Source: Paraphysomonas bandaiensis
Taxonomy: Eukaryota; Chrysophyceae
NCBI GenBank assembly: GCA_965644295.1
Contig: CBFFRP010000263.1
Span: 372,001-436,000, forward strand
Reading direction: 5' to 3'
Length of the DNA: 64,000 bases
In this document: positions 46,607 through 55,908 of the stretch, in pieces
Layout of the letters: every line of letters begins with the position of its first letter
Numbering within the stretch: position 1 is the first letter of the stretch
The notes under the pieces: generated by a model
Database searches by the model: none
Told to the model about the DNA's origin: nothing
Seen by the model: the letters and a program-made list of their open reading frames with translations, nothing else
Translations under genes and position numbers: made by a program

Positions 46607-49600
46607 CACCCCTGTGGCATGTGTATTGTTTCCCACGATACCACATGTCATAAACTTGTACAGAGTACCTTGGAGGGGCTTCGTCAACGCATCAGCCAGC
46701 ATCATCTTTGTGGGTAAGTACTCCAATTGAATGCTTCCTTCATCTGCCCTTTCCTTGATGAATTCACGCCTCACACGCAGGTATTTTGTACGATATTTGC
46801 CTCCGCCTTTCGTTACAAGAGATAGAGTCGAGGTATTGTCTTGCAACACTCGAGGTGCGTCAATACTGTATCCTTGTTCCTTTATGAATTCTGCACATTG
46901 CACAATCATCATTAACATATCTGATAGACCTACCAACTCTGATTCCGTCGAGTCACGTGTCACAATGCGCTGTTTCGACGATTTGCAGAGTACTGTTGCA
47001 TCCCCCACCTTTACGACCAGACCCGAATGACCCTTTCCATCTTCATGAGTCCCAAATGCCGCATCGACGTATCCAGTAACGGTAAGATTCTTTCCAATGC
47101 ACAGCAACAAGTCCTGTCCCTTAGTCGCGTTCAGGTAGCGGGTCACCCTGCCAAGCTTCTCCATGTCAGCATGCGTCGGATTCTTGACTCTCGTGCTAAG
47201 GTAAGCGACTGCAAGCAGTATGTCTGGTCTAACCCTTTTGGCCAGGTACAGCAACTGAGCCACCATCTTGTGAAACTTCCTTCTATCACTCTTACTAGTG
47301 GGTTTGTCCATGGTGTTCTTAAATAGAGTAGCTGTAGCAGGTGATGTAGCAGTTCCTGTCACTCCGTGTTCTCGTAGAAAATTCTCGATGTACGATCTCA
47401 TGGACACTGTCACCTTATCTCCCTCTGCTCTAATGTGCATTCCGAGATATGACAGATCTTTCCCATCGTCGTGCTTTACATCCCCAAACTTCTCTTTCAG
47501 TTTCTTAAGCAACTCTAGGTAGTCGCCCTTATGGCTTGACATGACCAGTATGTCATCCACGAATATCACCACTGTACACTTTCGCCCGCCAGCTACTTTG
47601 TTCATTACACATGGGTCGACCGCGTTGTGCTCGAATCCCAAACTTCTCAAATATCCTGTAAGCGTGTTGTACCAGAGTTTCGCACTCTGGATGCACCCGT
47701 ATAGCGCCTTGTCCAGCCGCACTAGTAGTTTACCAGTCTCATCAACATACGGTGATACTTCAGGAGCCACTTTCTTCAATATCGTCGTTAACATTGGCTC
47801 TAATTCCATTATGACTTCTTCGCCAGACATCTCGGCGTTCAGGTAAGCGCCTCCTATATCCATGGTACCTATGTGACGTCCCTCTTTAGCAGCTATCGCC
47901 AGACACATCATAATCGATTGCATCGCTGCTGTTGGTGACGATGTGTCTACGTACACCTTCCTATCTTGTTGTGCGCCATTAGCTACCAGTCTTGCTTTTA
48001 TCTTTTCGAAGCGCCCTAAGCCATCATACTTAGTCTTGAGAAACATCAGAGATCGAATAGCTCTCTTCAACTGTGTTGCCGATAAGTCCTTGCGGTGTAC
48101 TGGACGCATAGCCTTCTTGTCATGCAAAAGTTGTTTCAGTTCCGATATGATAGCGTTATATGCCGGTGGACCATACTCACGCAGTCCCTTCATCGCACTC
48201 GTGTGAAAGGCCCTGTACTCTACTGGTTTCGACTTCGCATCCGGCGACCTGTCGTTCTCAACGCCTGTCTCGTCACTGCTTGTAATGCTGCTGCCGGACT
48301 TCATAGTTGGGACATCGTCATCCAGCTCCTCATCAACAAGTTCTGGCACTTCACCTTCATTATCACCGTCATCTCCTAGTGGGTCTCCACTATGCTCTAC
48401 ATCAACCACAGTAGTAGATACATCTTCCACTATTGTTTCTGCAACTGGAGTCTGTTTAACGTCCTCTGGCGTACTCTCCTTCATGTCTTCGCCTTTCTGC
48501 TGCTCTTCTGCTTCTATCGACTGTAGGAGTGGGTTCGGAATCTGACTCTTCCTAGTCGTATCACCCATCTTCGCCATCTGATTCATCGCATCAATTATGA
48601 GCTGTGTTGTCTTCATTTTCACCCAGTGTGTCCTTCTCACTCGCTTGTGTGTCTTCGCATTCATGAAAAACCAGCTACCGTTGGCATTTCCAGTAGGGTA
48701 CAATGCAATACACGGCTCAGTGCGACTTTGCTCGGCATCGTTGCTTCGCACCTTTGGGTTGTAGCACTCCACGTAGTCACCAAATGCTAGCTCTAGTTCC
48801 TTTCGGTAGTTAGGCTTTCTCCCAGTGAACGCTACTCGTGGCGCTACTATGGATGTGCCTGTAGACGGCCTTCTGATATTTAGGCGACTGTTTGAGTACT
48901 TCACCAGATCTCTGACCATGTTATCAGGCAGTGACCAGGGTAATCCTGCCTGCACAGATCTAATAGTCTCTTTCAGTCTCCGGATCTTGAGATCTACCTT
49001 GTCCATGTGATCCCCTGCTCCACACACATCTACTTCCACCCCTGTAATCTGTCCTCTGAGGGGTTGGAAACCAGGCTGCGGATCCAGATAGGCTACAGTT
49101 GGTGCGAAACCATGACTTCTTAGTAGAGATACTTGCTCCTGAAAAGCTAGACCTAGATCATCAGTCTTCTCACTAGCTACCGGAGATACAAGAGTCAACC
49201 CCAGTGGCTCGGACAGTGTTATCAGGAACGGTTGTTTTCTCACACTGAATATATCGGTATACAAACGTTGCGGCTTGGGCTGATCTGCTTTGATTCCCAC
49301 GTCCACGTACTGCCTACCGCTCTTACGTTTAGTGGTCTTCCCCCTAACCGCTTCATAAGGCTTCCCGTATATGTCGAAAGCTCGCCTCACGTCTTGCGCC
49401 GTCAACGGCACGTCTGTTACATTTCCGTCGCTCACAAGGTTCATGGCTCCCTGCTCTGAGTCGAAACCCGCGTTCCGTACAAGTTCCAGCGCCCTCCGAG
49501 CTCTCACCACTTCGCTTTTAGTGTATTCTTGTTCTTTCATTCTTGTTGTCGTAATATTTACCCTGCCTTGTGTCACCCAATCCCTCATATCAGCTATATA

Positions 49601-50980
49601 CATTTTGTTCCGTCTGTAGAACACTAGCTCTCTATTAGGTAGACACACCGTGTATGACACTCCTGGCTCATACACAATAGGGTACAGATCTTCGACATCA
49701 GCTTGGCACAACACACTGACTCGTAGGTTGTCGGCAGTTTTACATGTGAAAAATTGTGGCAGCTCTCCCACATTGGGCAGTTCTACTGCGTGACCAGACA
49801 AGCCAGCTACTTTACACTTACGATCGGCAGGTCTCACATCTGTCAGTAGCCACGGGTGCACAACGGACACATCCGCCTGATTGTCTAGTAGAACTTCGTA
49901 CCATTCGAAACGCTCTCCTCCCGATGTGAACGCATTCTGCATAGTCACTGAGCATTGTTTCTCCTCTGGTTCGACGTTCTCTTGACACTGGTTTAGCTTG
50001 TGTCCAGTCTTTCCACAACCCCAACATACAATAGGGCCTCTATGCTTTCGCACGCTTCCTTTCGACTCGTCGGTCCCATTCGACTTCGTCTTGTCATCAG
50101 CATCACCTGTGCGACGCTGTTGTTTAGTCGAGGTGTCCTTCCTGCTCACAAACGCAACACCACCGTTAGGTTTCGCTCCTCTCTTCGGGGTGATATACTT
50201 CGAAGCTTTAGTGTAGATCTCGTTCACGTGCTTGGGTGGCTTCTGTGTCCCCATCATTAAGTCATTCATAAAACTGGTCTTAAACTCCTCATATCTGGTG
50301 TCGTCCAGACCCCTGAAGAAGTCCATAGCTATATCTTCTTCTTCCATCTTCGGATTCTCCATATCATTGTACGCTTCCAAAAGAAAATCGAAACGCTCCT
50401 TATAGGCCACGATACTCTCAAATGGACCCTGACGCACGTCTTGGTACTTCTTTCTCGTTTCTGCACGCATGATGGTCCCTACATTGGAGTTCGTCGCTGT
50501 TTTGTGAGTCTGCTTGATGGCAAGCCACAACAGTAGAGGGTCCTTGGAGGAGTTAATCTCTTCGTATTCCTCCAATTGCTTAATCGCGTCCACGGACTCG
50601 TTGCTCAGTCTGTCATACATGAACGCATAGAAAGCTGATCGGTTGTCACGCATTTGGTCAATCTTCCTTTGGCGTGTCTTTCTCGCATCCTTAAGTTCTT
50701 CCAGGTTCAGACCGTGGGGGTCATTATCGAGATCGTAGTCCTCAATCTTTATCTTGGGTGGTTCATAATACTCATCGGTCTCCACGAGCCTCGCTAGGTC
50801 ACCAAATAGCATCATGGCGGCCACTGTGAGCTTCTGCTTAAATACCGCCAGGTTGGTGTTCGTCCCATACTTCAGAATCGGCACCGTTGGGGTCAATGCC
50901 TCTGCCCCTTGGCCCCTGGACCGCTGGTCCAACGCCTTGTTCCTAAACTTCTTGAGCTTCTCGTTGCTCGACTTCTTCAT
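46592..50980 (-). CDS. Copia Gag-Pol polyprotein (1,462 residues, intact)
   Basis: One uninterrupted frame encodes Gag, protease, integrase, reverse transcriptase and RNase H. Gag ends with a CCHC knuckle at about 319-332 (CWGCGKTGHKLNQC). The protease-like block at about 366-382 reads LLDNQADVSVVHPWLL, so the usual D-S/T-G-A motif is altered. The integrase region (about 500-750) has candidate acidic residues in YTDIFSV, AYLDPQPGF and RLKETIRS, but I see no N-terminal HHCC zinc motif. RT has ARLVANGAQQDR, GTMDIGGAYLNAEM, KALYGCIQSAKLWY and the catalytic FVDDILVM (about 1140). RNase H shows GYVDAAFG, STESELVGLSDM and LQDNTSTL. The ATG is 12 bases from the 5' LTR and the stop lies inside the 3' LTR. 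The lineage differs from the other Copia fragments here and recalls the diatom/protist CoDi-like groups (inference). Confidence 0.93.
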   Translation of the reverse strand: MKKSSNEKLKKFRNKALDQRSRGQGAEALTPTVPILKYGTNTNLAVFKQKLTVAAMMLFGDLARLVETDEYYEPPKIKIEDYDLDNDPHGLNLEELKDARKTRQRKIDQMRDNRSAFYAFMYDRLSNESVDAIKQLEEYEEINSSKDPLLLWLAIKQTHKTATNSNVGTIMRAETRKKYQDVRQGPFESIVAYKERFDFLLEAYNDMENPKMEEEDIAMDFFRGLDDTRYEEFKTSFMNDLMMGTQKPPKHVNEIYTKASKYITPKRGAKPNGGVAFVSRKDTSTKQQRRTGDADDKTKSNGTDESKGSVRKHRGPIVCWGCGKTGHKLNQCQENVEPEEKQCSVTMQNAFTSGGERFEWYEVLLDNQADVSVVHPWLLTDVRPADRKCKVAGLSGHAVELPNVGELPQFFTCKTADNLRVSVLCQADVEDLYPIVYEPGVSYTVCLPNRELVFYRRNKMYIADMRDWVTQGRVNITTTRMKEQEYTKSEVVRARRALELVRNAGFDSEQGAMNLVSDGNVTDVPLTAQDVRRAFDIYGKPYEAVRGKTTKRKSGRQYVDVGIKADQPKPQRLYTDIFSVRKQPFLITLSEPLGLTLVSPVASEKTDDLGLAFQEQVSLLRSHGFAPTVAYLDPQPGFQPLRGQITGVEVDVCGAGDHMDKVDLKIRRLKETIRSVQAGLPWSLPDNMVRDLVKYSNSRLNIRRPSTGTSIVAPRVAFTGRKPNYRKELELAFGDYVECYNPKVRSNDAEQSRTEPCIALYPTGNANGSWFFMNAKTHKRVRRTHWVKMKTTQLIIDAMNQMAKMGDTTRKSQIPNPLLQSIEAEEQQKGEDMKESTPEDVKQTPVAETIVEDVSTTVVDVEHSGDPLGDDGDNEGEVPELVDEELDDDVPTMKSGSSITSSDETGVENDRSPDAKSKPVEYRAFHTSAMKGLREYGPPAYNAIISELKQLLHDKKAMRPVHRKDLSATQLKRAIRSLMFLKTKYDGLGRFEKIKARLVANGAQQDRKVYVDTSSPTAAMQSIMMCLAIAAKEGRHIGTMDIGGAYLNAEMSGEEVIMELEPMLTTILKKVAPEVSPYVDETGKLLVRLDKALYGCIQSAKLWYNTLTGYLRSLGFEHNAVDPCVMNKVAGGRKCTVVIFVDDILVMSSHKGDYLELLKKLKEKFGDVKHDDGKDLSYLGMHIRAEGDKVTVSMRSYIENFLREHGVTGTATSPATATLFKNTMDKPTSKSDRRKFHKMVAQLLYLAKRVRPDILLAVAYLSTRVKNPTHADMEKLGRVTRYLNATKGQDLLLCIGKNLTVTGYVDAAFGTHEDGKGHSGLVVKVGDATVLCKSSKQRIVTRDSTESELVGLSDMLMMIVQCAEFIKEQGYSIDAPRVLQDNTSTLSLVTKGGGKYRTKYLRVRREFIKERADEGSIQLEYLPTKMMLADALTKPLQGTLYKFMTCGIVGNNTHATGVRRAK

Positions 50981-50992
50981 AATTTTCTATCA

Positions 50993-51348
50993 CGTAGAGA
51001 AATACGTACTTGGATCGAAAATACAACACTGATACTACAGATCAATCAAACACTCACGGATCCAGTTCGCCCGTTGTCCTCCGTTCAAACTACACTACAG
51101 GTAGGCAAAAGACAAGTCTCTTTGCAAATACTACAGAAATCGTTAGTGATAGGAAATTATGGTGTCTCCCTACAACACAATAATACTACAGCTGATCATG
51201 TTCTACTGTACACTCTCACTCGTATCCTACAGAGTCACACATGTACAATGACTGAAAACATAATCACTGTAACAAAAACGAATGTGCACGTTGACTTTCA
51301 TTTCCATCACTCGAAGACTTCTATACCGAATCATCATTTAGCTCTACG
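50993..51348 (-). repeat. 5' LTR of the intact Copia element
   Basis: This 356-bp LTR starts CGTAGAG and ends CTCTACG on the plus strand. The element's promoter should lie in it. The leader between it and the gag-pol ATG is only 12 bases, and no complement of a tRNA CCA end (TGG...) is visible there. Confidence 0.93.
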
Positions 51349-51469
51349 TACACTATATACTGTACTATAAAACAGAGATTTCTCGAAAACATTCCGTCCA
51401 TTTCCAGGATTCAAGTTTTTAGAAAAAGTTTGAGGTTTTTTAGAAAAAGTTCGAGTTTGTGACAGTTAT

Positions 51470-51793
51470 GATGAGGAGCCTGATCAAATTCCGGAGTATC
51501 TACATGCGGTAGGACCACAAGTTAAATGGGACAAGAAGTATGGGTGTCTGCAAAGATATTGACTGGAACGTGTAAAAGAGATAACTGCAAGTATTTGCAT
51601 CACGGTCCAGAACTGGTCAATCTTTAGTCTCATTTCATTGATCGCTTTAACCACTTCTCGTGATGCAAATACTTGCAGTTATCTCTTTTACACGTTCCAG
51701 TCAATATCTTTGCAGACACCCATACTTCTTGTCCCATTTAACTTGTGGTCCTACCGCATGTAGATGCTCCGGAATTTGATCAGACTCCTCATC
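51470..51793. repeat. Inverted duplication: two 135-bp arms around a 54-bp spacer
   Basis: Arm 51470-51604 is the reverse complement of arm 51659-51793, with two mismatches seen by eye. Each arm contains the end of the gene fragment listed next (reading VGPQVKWDKKYGCLQRY on the arm's sense strand) plus about 60 downstream bases. The left arm lies about 120 bp from the Copia target duplication. Transcribed through, it would give a long hairpin RNA. Confidence 0.85.
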
Positions 51794-52134
51794 TGACTCA
51801 TTTAAATCGATTCTCAGTGAAGCATCCGGTTTCAAATCAGCAGATATGGTAACTGTAGGCGCAGCTGGTTCTGGTAAAGAATTCCTCCAATCGTCTTCAT
51901 CCATCGCTGTTTCCTCTGATACCGGTTGCTCTGAATCACTTTCTGAAAGTTCATATGCTCCTCCATCAATAGCATTCAAGGGTTTTACAACACGAGGCTT
52001 CGAAAAGGTCTCCTTCTCATTCTCTTTCTTTTCTCGGTATGTTCTCAATCTCTCCGTGTGTTCTGTCAAACATTTGTATGTAATCTCTCGGACAGCAACG
52101 CTCAATTTATATTCATCATAAATAATCTCCGAAA
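51701..52134 (-). pseudogene. Gene fragment, acidic, possibly the remains of a CCCH zinc-finger gene
   Basis: The frame is open from about 52134 (after a CTACTCAG acceptor-like site) to the stop at 51701, but no ATG begins it; the first codons read QFSEIIYDEYKLSVAVREIT. It is Glu/Ser-rich (GGAYELSESDSEQPVSEET) and ends VKWDKKYGCLQRY. Just after the stop, in another frame, TGTCKRDNCKYLHHGPELVN gives the second half of a CCCH zinc finger (C-x4-C-x3-H). This suggests that a frameshift broke the finger. The end of the fragment is duplicated in inverted orientation at 51470-51604. I cannot name the parent gene. Confidence 0.5.
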
Positions 52135-53369
52135 ACTGAGTAGTTCAACTGCATATGACGATATGAGGATATATGGAGTGTTGTGATGCATGTTATTCTA
52201 TACCTGCATATCTGTTAGTATCGTCTATAAGTAACCTTCTATTTCAGAGGTAGTAGTATAGTAAAAGTCTTATTATTAAAAAACATGACTTCATTACTAA
52301 CTTAACAACTCACATGACACTCACTAAACATAGCATGACCATCATCTAATTACTATTGCATGTACTGACAAGTGTTGAACCATACAACACGATATAGTTA
52401 GCTGCACTGGTGTAGAACGAGTGGTTAGTGGTTAGTTTAAGTTGGATTGTCCCTTCTTGGCCATAGGAGGATCAGGTGCTAGAGCTACGAGGATTGATAA
52501 GTTCAATAATATTGTGATGCATGTGAATCATGTTGTCCTTTGCCCCAGACCCCAGACATAGGCAATTTCTCGAATCCGGTTTGGTAGGGAGGTAATTCTA
52601 GAGGATGTTGTATGTTTTGGGGAGAGAATCTTGTGGGGGTTGTGTCCTACTTTGCGACCACTATAGGAGATAACAGTTTGTCGGGTTCGTAGGCGCAGTC
52701 CCGTCGATGGGTGTATTGTATGATATCTCATTCGTTCCCCAACATCGGTTCGAGATCAGTTTGGAGATGCTTGTCGAAACGCCTCCAGAACTAGAGAACA
52801 GTAGTATATTTTCCGTCCACGACATGAGTGGCGCCGCCTGCCAACGTTCTTGCGACTGATCAGCTTCTTCAAGCCTTGTTGGCGAGTCATTCGTAGTTCG
52901 TAGAATATCTTTATCTTTTGGTGCCAGCCGCTAAATCTATGGGCTTGTCCTTCCGTACATAACAAATTATGACGCTTTCTATGGTTGTACTAGGGTGCTC
53001 GCACTGACGAACAACTAGATCAGGAATAACACTGAGGGGTTTCCTGATCAGATCTAGTATTTTCGTTGACTATAACTCCCAAGTTTCAAGTAACGTACTA
53101 CATATGGTTATCTTATATTGAAGTATGTTTACAAAGTTAACATAATCATTACAAAGTAATCGTTTCAAGCAACAGATCAATAAATATATTATTTTTATCG
53201 ACAACATCGCTTCTTTTCTCTGTCACTTTTTGTGTGTAAACATATAATCACATAAAAAATGTGCAAACAGCTAACTTTACTCGAATTGGAAAATCACTTC
53301 GAATTCTCAGATGCCATATTAGCAATCATACTATCACACCATGCAAGGTTTTGGTATTTCACTAATCAA
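52135..53369. other. Intergenic stretch, possible decayed coding remnants
   Basis: On the minus strand, 52528-52965 reads as basic peptide pieces (for example HQKIKIFYELRMTRQQGLKK, then LPNRIREIAYVWGLGQRTT) in frames broken by stops. It could be the end of an old transposase or retroelement, but I recognise no family. A small imperfect hairpin (AACTAGATCAGGAA ... TTCCTGATCAGATCTAGT) lies at about 53012-53058. Confidence 0.35.
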
Positions 53370-55227
53370 CTATGGAGCACCTGGATCAGTTCTCCACGTA
53401 CTTTCAAATAACGAACACGAATAGTTGGGGTCAATATATACTGGAGCCGAACGAATAGCAGTATGATCTCCTATGGGAGGATACTCCATGTAGGACGTAC
53501 TATCGAAATACTTGTCATCAGGGTCACCAGCAAAGTAATCAGCCCCATCAATAGGATTCAAAGTGATTGGACACCCTGCATTACGAATGAACACGAAACA
53601 ATACACAATATACATAAAAGTGACTGACCATAGGTTTCACTCTTTCTCACTGCTTCTTTACGAGCTGTTGTGTACGTTGCTATCCTGTTAGACATTTCCC
53701 GCTCATAAGACAACCTTGCCTCCTCTTTCGCTTGCAGGTGGGCACTATACCGCTTCGAAAATTTGATACGATCACTTATTTCTTGAGGCAATTCAAACTA
53801 AAATAGAATTACGATGATTAGACACAATCAGAAGGCACTTACTTTGGAGGATGTGAATGATGACAGGCTGTGATCCTTTTTCATACCCCGATTCAAAGAT
53901 TCCAGTCGCAACTTCTTTTCTTCCTCATTGGTCATCTTTGCGGCTGCCGTAGAGCGCTGCATAGCCGCCTTTTGTTCTGCAGCAGACTGGCACCGCATCT
54001 CATACTCCGTCTGTCTCCAGTGATTGATATTCCTTTCGGTAATTTTGTTTTCAGCTACTCTGCGATGTATGTTGGATTCAATCGCGTCGTATAGAGCCTG
54101 GTCACCACTCAGCAAAGCATTGTTGACTCCCGTCCTGCATATTTAGGTGAAACTACGATGCCAGGAGTAGTTCTTCATTGCATACCCACCTTTCCTGAGC
54201 TATGACTACAGTCTTCAGGTTGCGTAACATTTCCTTCCTAGCTTTGGCATCATCGATGCGCTTATTCTTCGCTTTGCGCTTAGCAGCCATTTCTCTCCAT
54301 TTTACTGCTCGCATCTCACTCTTGTTGACGATACCGGCAATCTTTGTTTTCTGAAGATCGGCCATAAATCGCGGTTGTCTGTCCAGAATATTCAATTCTG
54401 ACAAATCCTCTGTGTAAATATATATCATAAATGCGACAGTATATATAGGTCAGTAGGCTTTCATGTAACTTACTTGTCTTCGTGTCATGCTTAATTTGAC
54501 GATACTTTTCCTTGAGCACATCACAGAGTGCATCTTTCTTCACTGATGGTATTGTCACTTTAGATACACTGGCCTCCTCCGTTGGTACGGTATTGGTGTC
54601 GCAGTCGCTTATGCTGGTTGTTCGGTGTCTTCGCATAAGCACATCATATGATGCAAATGCCTTGCCGCTAGCGTGGAAAGAATTTTTGGTGGGAGATGGA
54701 ATAACAGTGTTCAAGGTCTTCGCGGTTTTGCTTCTAGGGGAAAATATTAGGCAACAAATATCTCGAAACTCAGCCCATGATAAAGATTCCTGCGGTTGAA
54801 GTCCCAATGATTCTACCACACGAGTAACCTCATCTTCAGATATCTGAGGAGATAAAGATTTTATTGCAGGCAGAAGGGATGATATCTGCAGTGCCATTGC
54901 TTTTAGTCGACTGGAATTGTTCGGTAAACTCCCAAACTTGCGAAACGTTTCCCAAAATCTCACAACCAAAAAACTCGATGGACCACTCTCACCTCGTTTG
55001 ACATCATTTGAATCATGAAATGATTCCAATGATCGAGATGCATTAAGTGAATTCATATTCAGAGCATTTCTGAGTGTTTTATCAACAGCATGTGCAGTTG
55101 ATAGTTGAGATATTGCTGTATCACCAAAGTTACGTACATCAACTGAACTTAAGTCTAATGAAGACACAGATGGATTAAAATCACTCTGTAACCATGTATT
55201 TTTGGTAAGTGTTTTAGATTTTGCCAT
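53370..55227 (-). CDS. Coiled-coil protein of unknown function, 546 residues
   Basis: Five exons (55227-54474, 54409-54190, 54134-53843, 53797-53629, 53575-53370) join with consistent phases. The N-terminal 250 residues are Ser-rich. They include a segment resembling a degenerate EF-hand pair (SPQISEDEVTRVVESLGLQP followed by SLSWAEFRDICCLIF). Residues about 260-470 are highly charged helix (KSEMRAVKWREMAAKRKAKN, KARKEMLRNLKTVVIAQERT, MRCQSAAEQKAAMQRSTAAA), typical of cytoskeletal or axonemal coiled-coil proteins. The C-terminal 80 residues are Pro/Tyr/Asp-rich. No catalytic motif is seen and the family is not recognised. It is head to head with the PIG-X gene, with an initiator tRNA gene in the interval. 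Confidence 0.72.
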
Positions 55228-55651
55228 GATATAAATAATAAAATATGAATGAAAGGGGTTTAATTCATTGTCAGCATGTGTCTGTATAGATAACACTCAG
55301 TAATGTTGATTACAATATATTTTATAGAAGGATTAATCATTAAAAAGATGTATGAGTTAATTTCCAGTGAGATGATGGATGTATGTATATCTCAATATAG
55401 AAACATGGACATATGATGAAACGACACCTCACTATACACTACAGTATACACTATACACACTATACAGCGGTACAGTGTATGGAGAATATCACACATTTAG
55501 AGGTTCAGGTTTCTGTAAAAAAGGGGTTTGTTTAGTCATTTGAGATATTGACATATAAAAAGTCAACTATATACAAAAAAAAGGGGTGACTGTGACCTGG
55601 AAGTACTGATAGACTATATAGAGGAAACAAAAAAAAAAGAAACTCGTGTTC
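55228..55651. promoter_or_regulatory. Upstream region of the coiled-coil gene, downstream of the tRNA gene
   Basis: AT-rich with TACACTATACAC repeats; no gene is seen. It should contain the promoter of the minus-strand coiled-coil gene. The tRNA's Pol III terminator falls at its right end. Confidence 0.4.
55629..55640 (-). terminator. RNA polymerase III terminator (oligo-T) of the tRNA gene
   Basis: On the minus strand a run of ten or more T's follows the tRNA by about a dozen bases, the standard Pol III stop signal. Confidence 0.8.
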
Positions 55652-55674
55652 TAGCGAGTGATAGTTTCGATCTA

Positions 55675-55716
<42 letters not shown>

Positions 55717-55723
55717 ACTCGCT
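55652..55723 (-). tRNA. Initiator tRNA-Met (anticodon CAT)
   Basis: The 72-base gene reads AGCGAGTTGGCGCAGAGGAA at its start and ends ATCACTCGCTA. The 7-bp acceptor stem AGCGAGT/ACTCGCT is perfect and starts with the A1-U72 pair typical of initiators. The anticodon stem-loop is TTGGG-CCCATAA-CCCAA, giving anticodon CAT, three G-C pairs at the stem base and C33 instead of U33, both initiator features. The T loop contains GATCGAAAC (A54 and A60 type) instead of TTCGA. No intron is present. A run of ten T's about 13 bases downstream (55629-55640) should terminate RNA polymerase III. Confidence 0.95.
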
Positions 55724-55908
55724 ACAATTCGATGATGTGATCGTCGAAATATAGAATATATATATATAATAATAATATTTTTGATGCTACAAATATATAT
55801 ATATATATCGGTATATAGAAGATACAGAGGACTGCTGTCTCCTTAAGTTCATATATATATACACATACATACATACATCACCATGTTTCATATTAATATA
55901 AAGTTAAT
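55724..55908. promoter_or_regulatory. Short upstream region of the PIG-X gene
   Basis: It holds TATATATATA runs (about 55759-55811) and ACATACATACATACATCA immediately upstream of the start codon. The tRNA gene starts at its left end. The role is inferred from position. Confidence 0.45.

Larger units (their letters stand above)
46246..51353 (-). mobile_element. Complete, apparently intact Ty1/Copia retrotransposon with 5-bp target duplication
   Basis: Two 356-bp LTRs (46251-46606 and 50993-51348) flank a single gag-pol frame on the minus strand. The LTRs differ by eye only at their third base. TACAC occurs directly outside both ends (46246-46250 and 51349-51353), the target duplication. The element itself is 5,098 bp. 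LTR ends are CG...CG with short inverted repeats (CGTAGAG and CTCTACG) instead of TG...CA. Near-identical LTRs mean a recent insertion. Confidence 0.95.

Noticed and set aside
46206-46730. Plus-strand frames of 174 and 153 codons (also 50909-51370) across the Copia LTRs
   Set aside because: They consist mostly of LTR sequence, occur in both LTRs, and run antisense to the element's own gene.
50974-50992. Primer-binding site complementary to the initiator tRNA of this window
   Set aside because: Only GTGATAG at the LTR/leader junction and TTATG at the start codon match parts of the tRNA complement. Both are too short and wrongly placed relative to the CCA end to claim priming.
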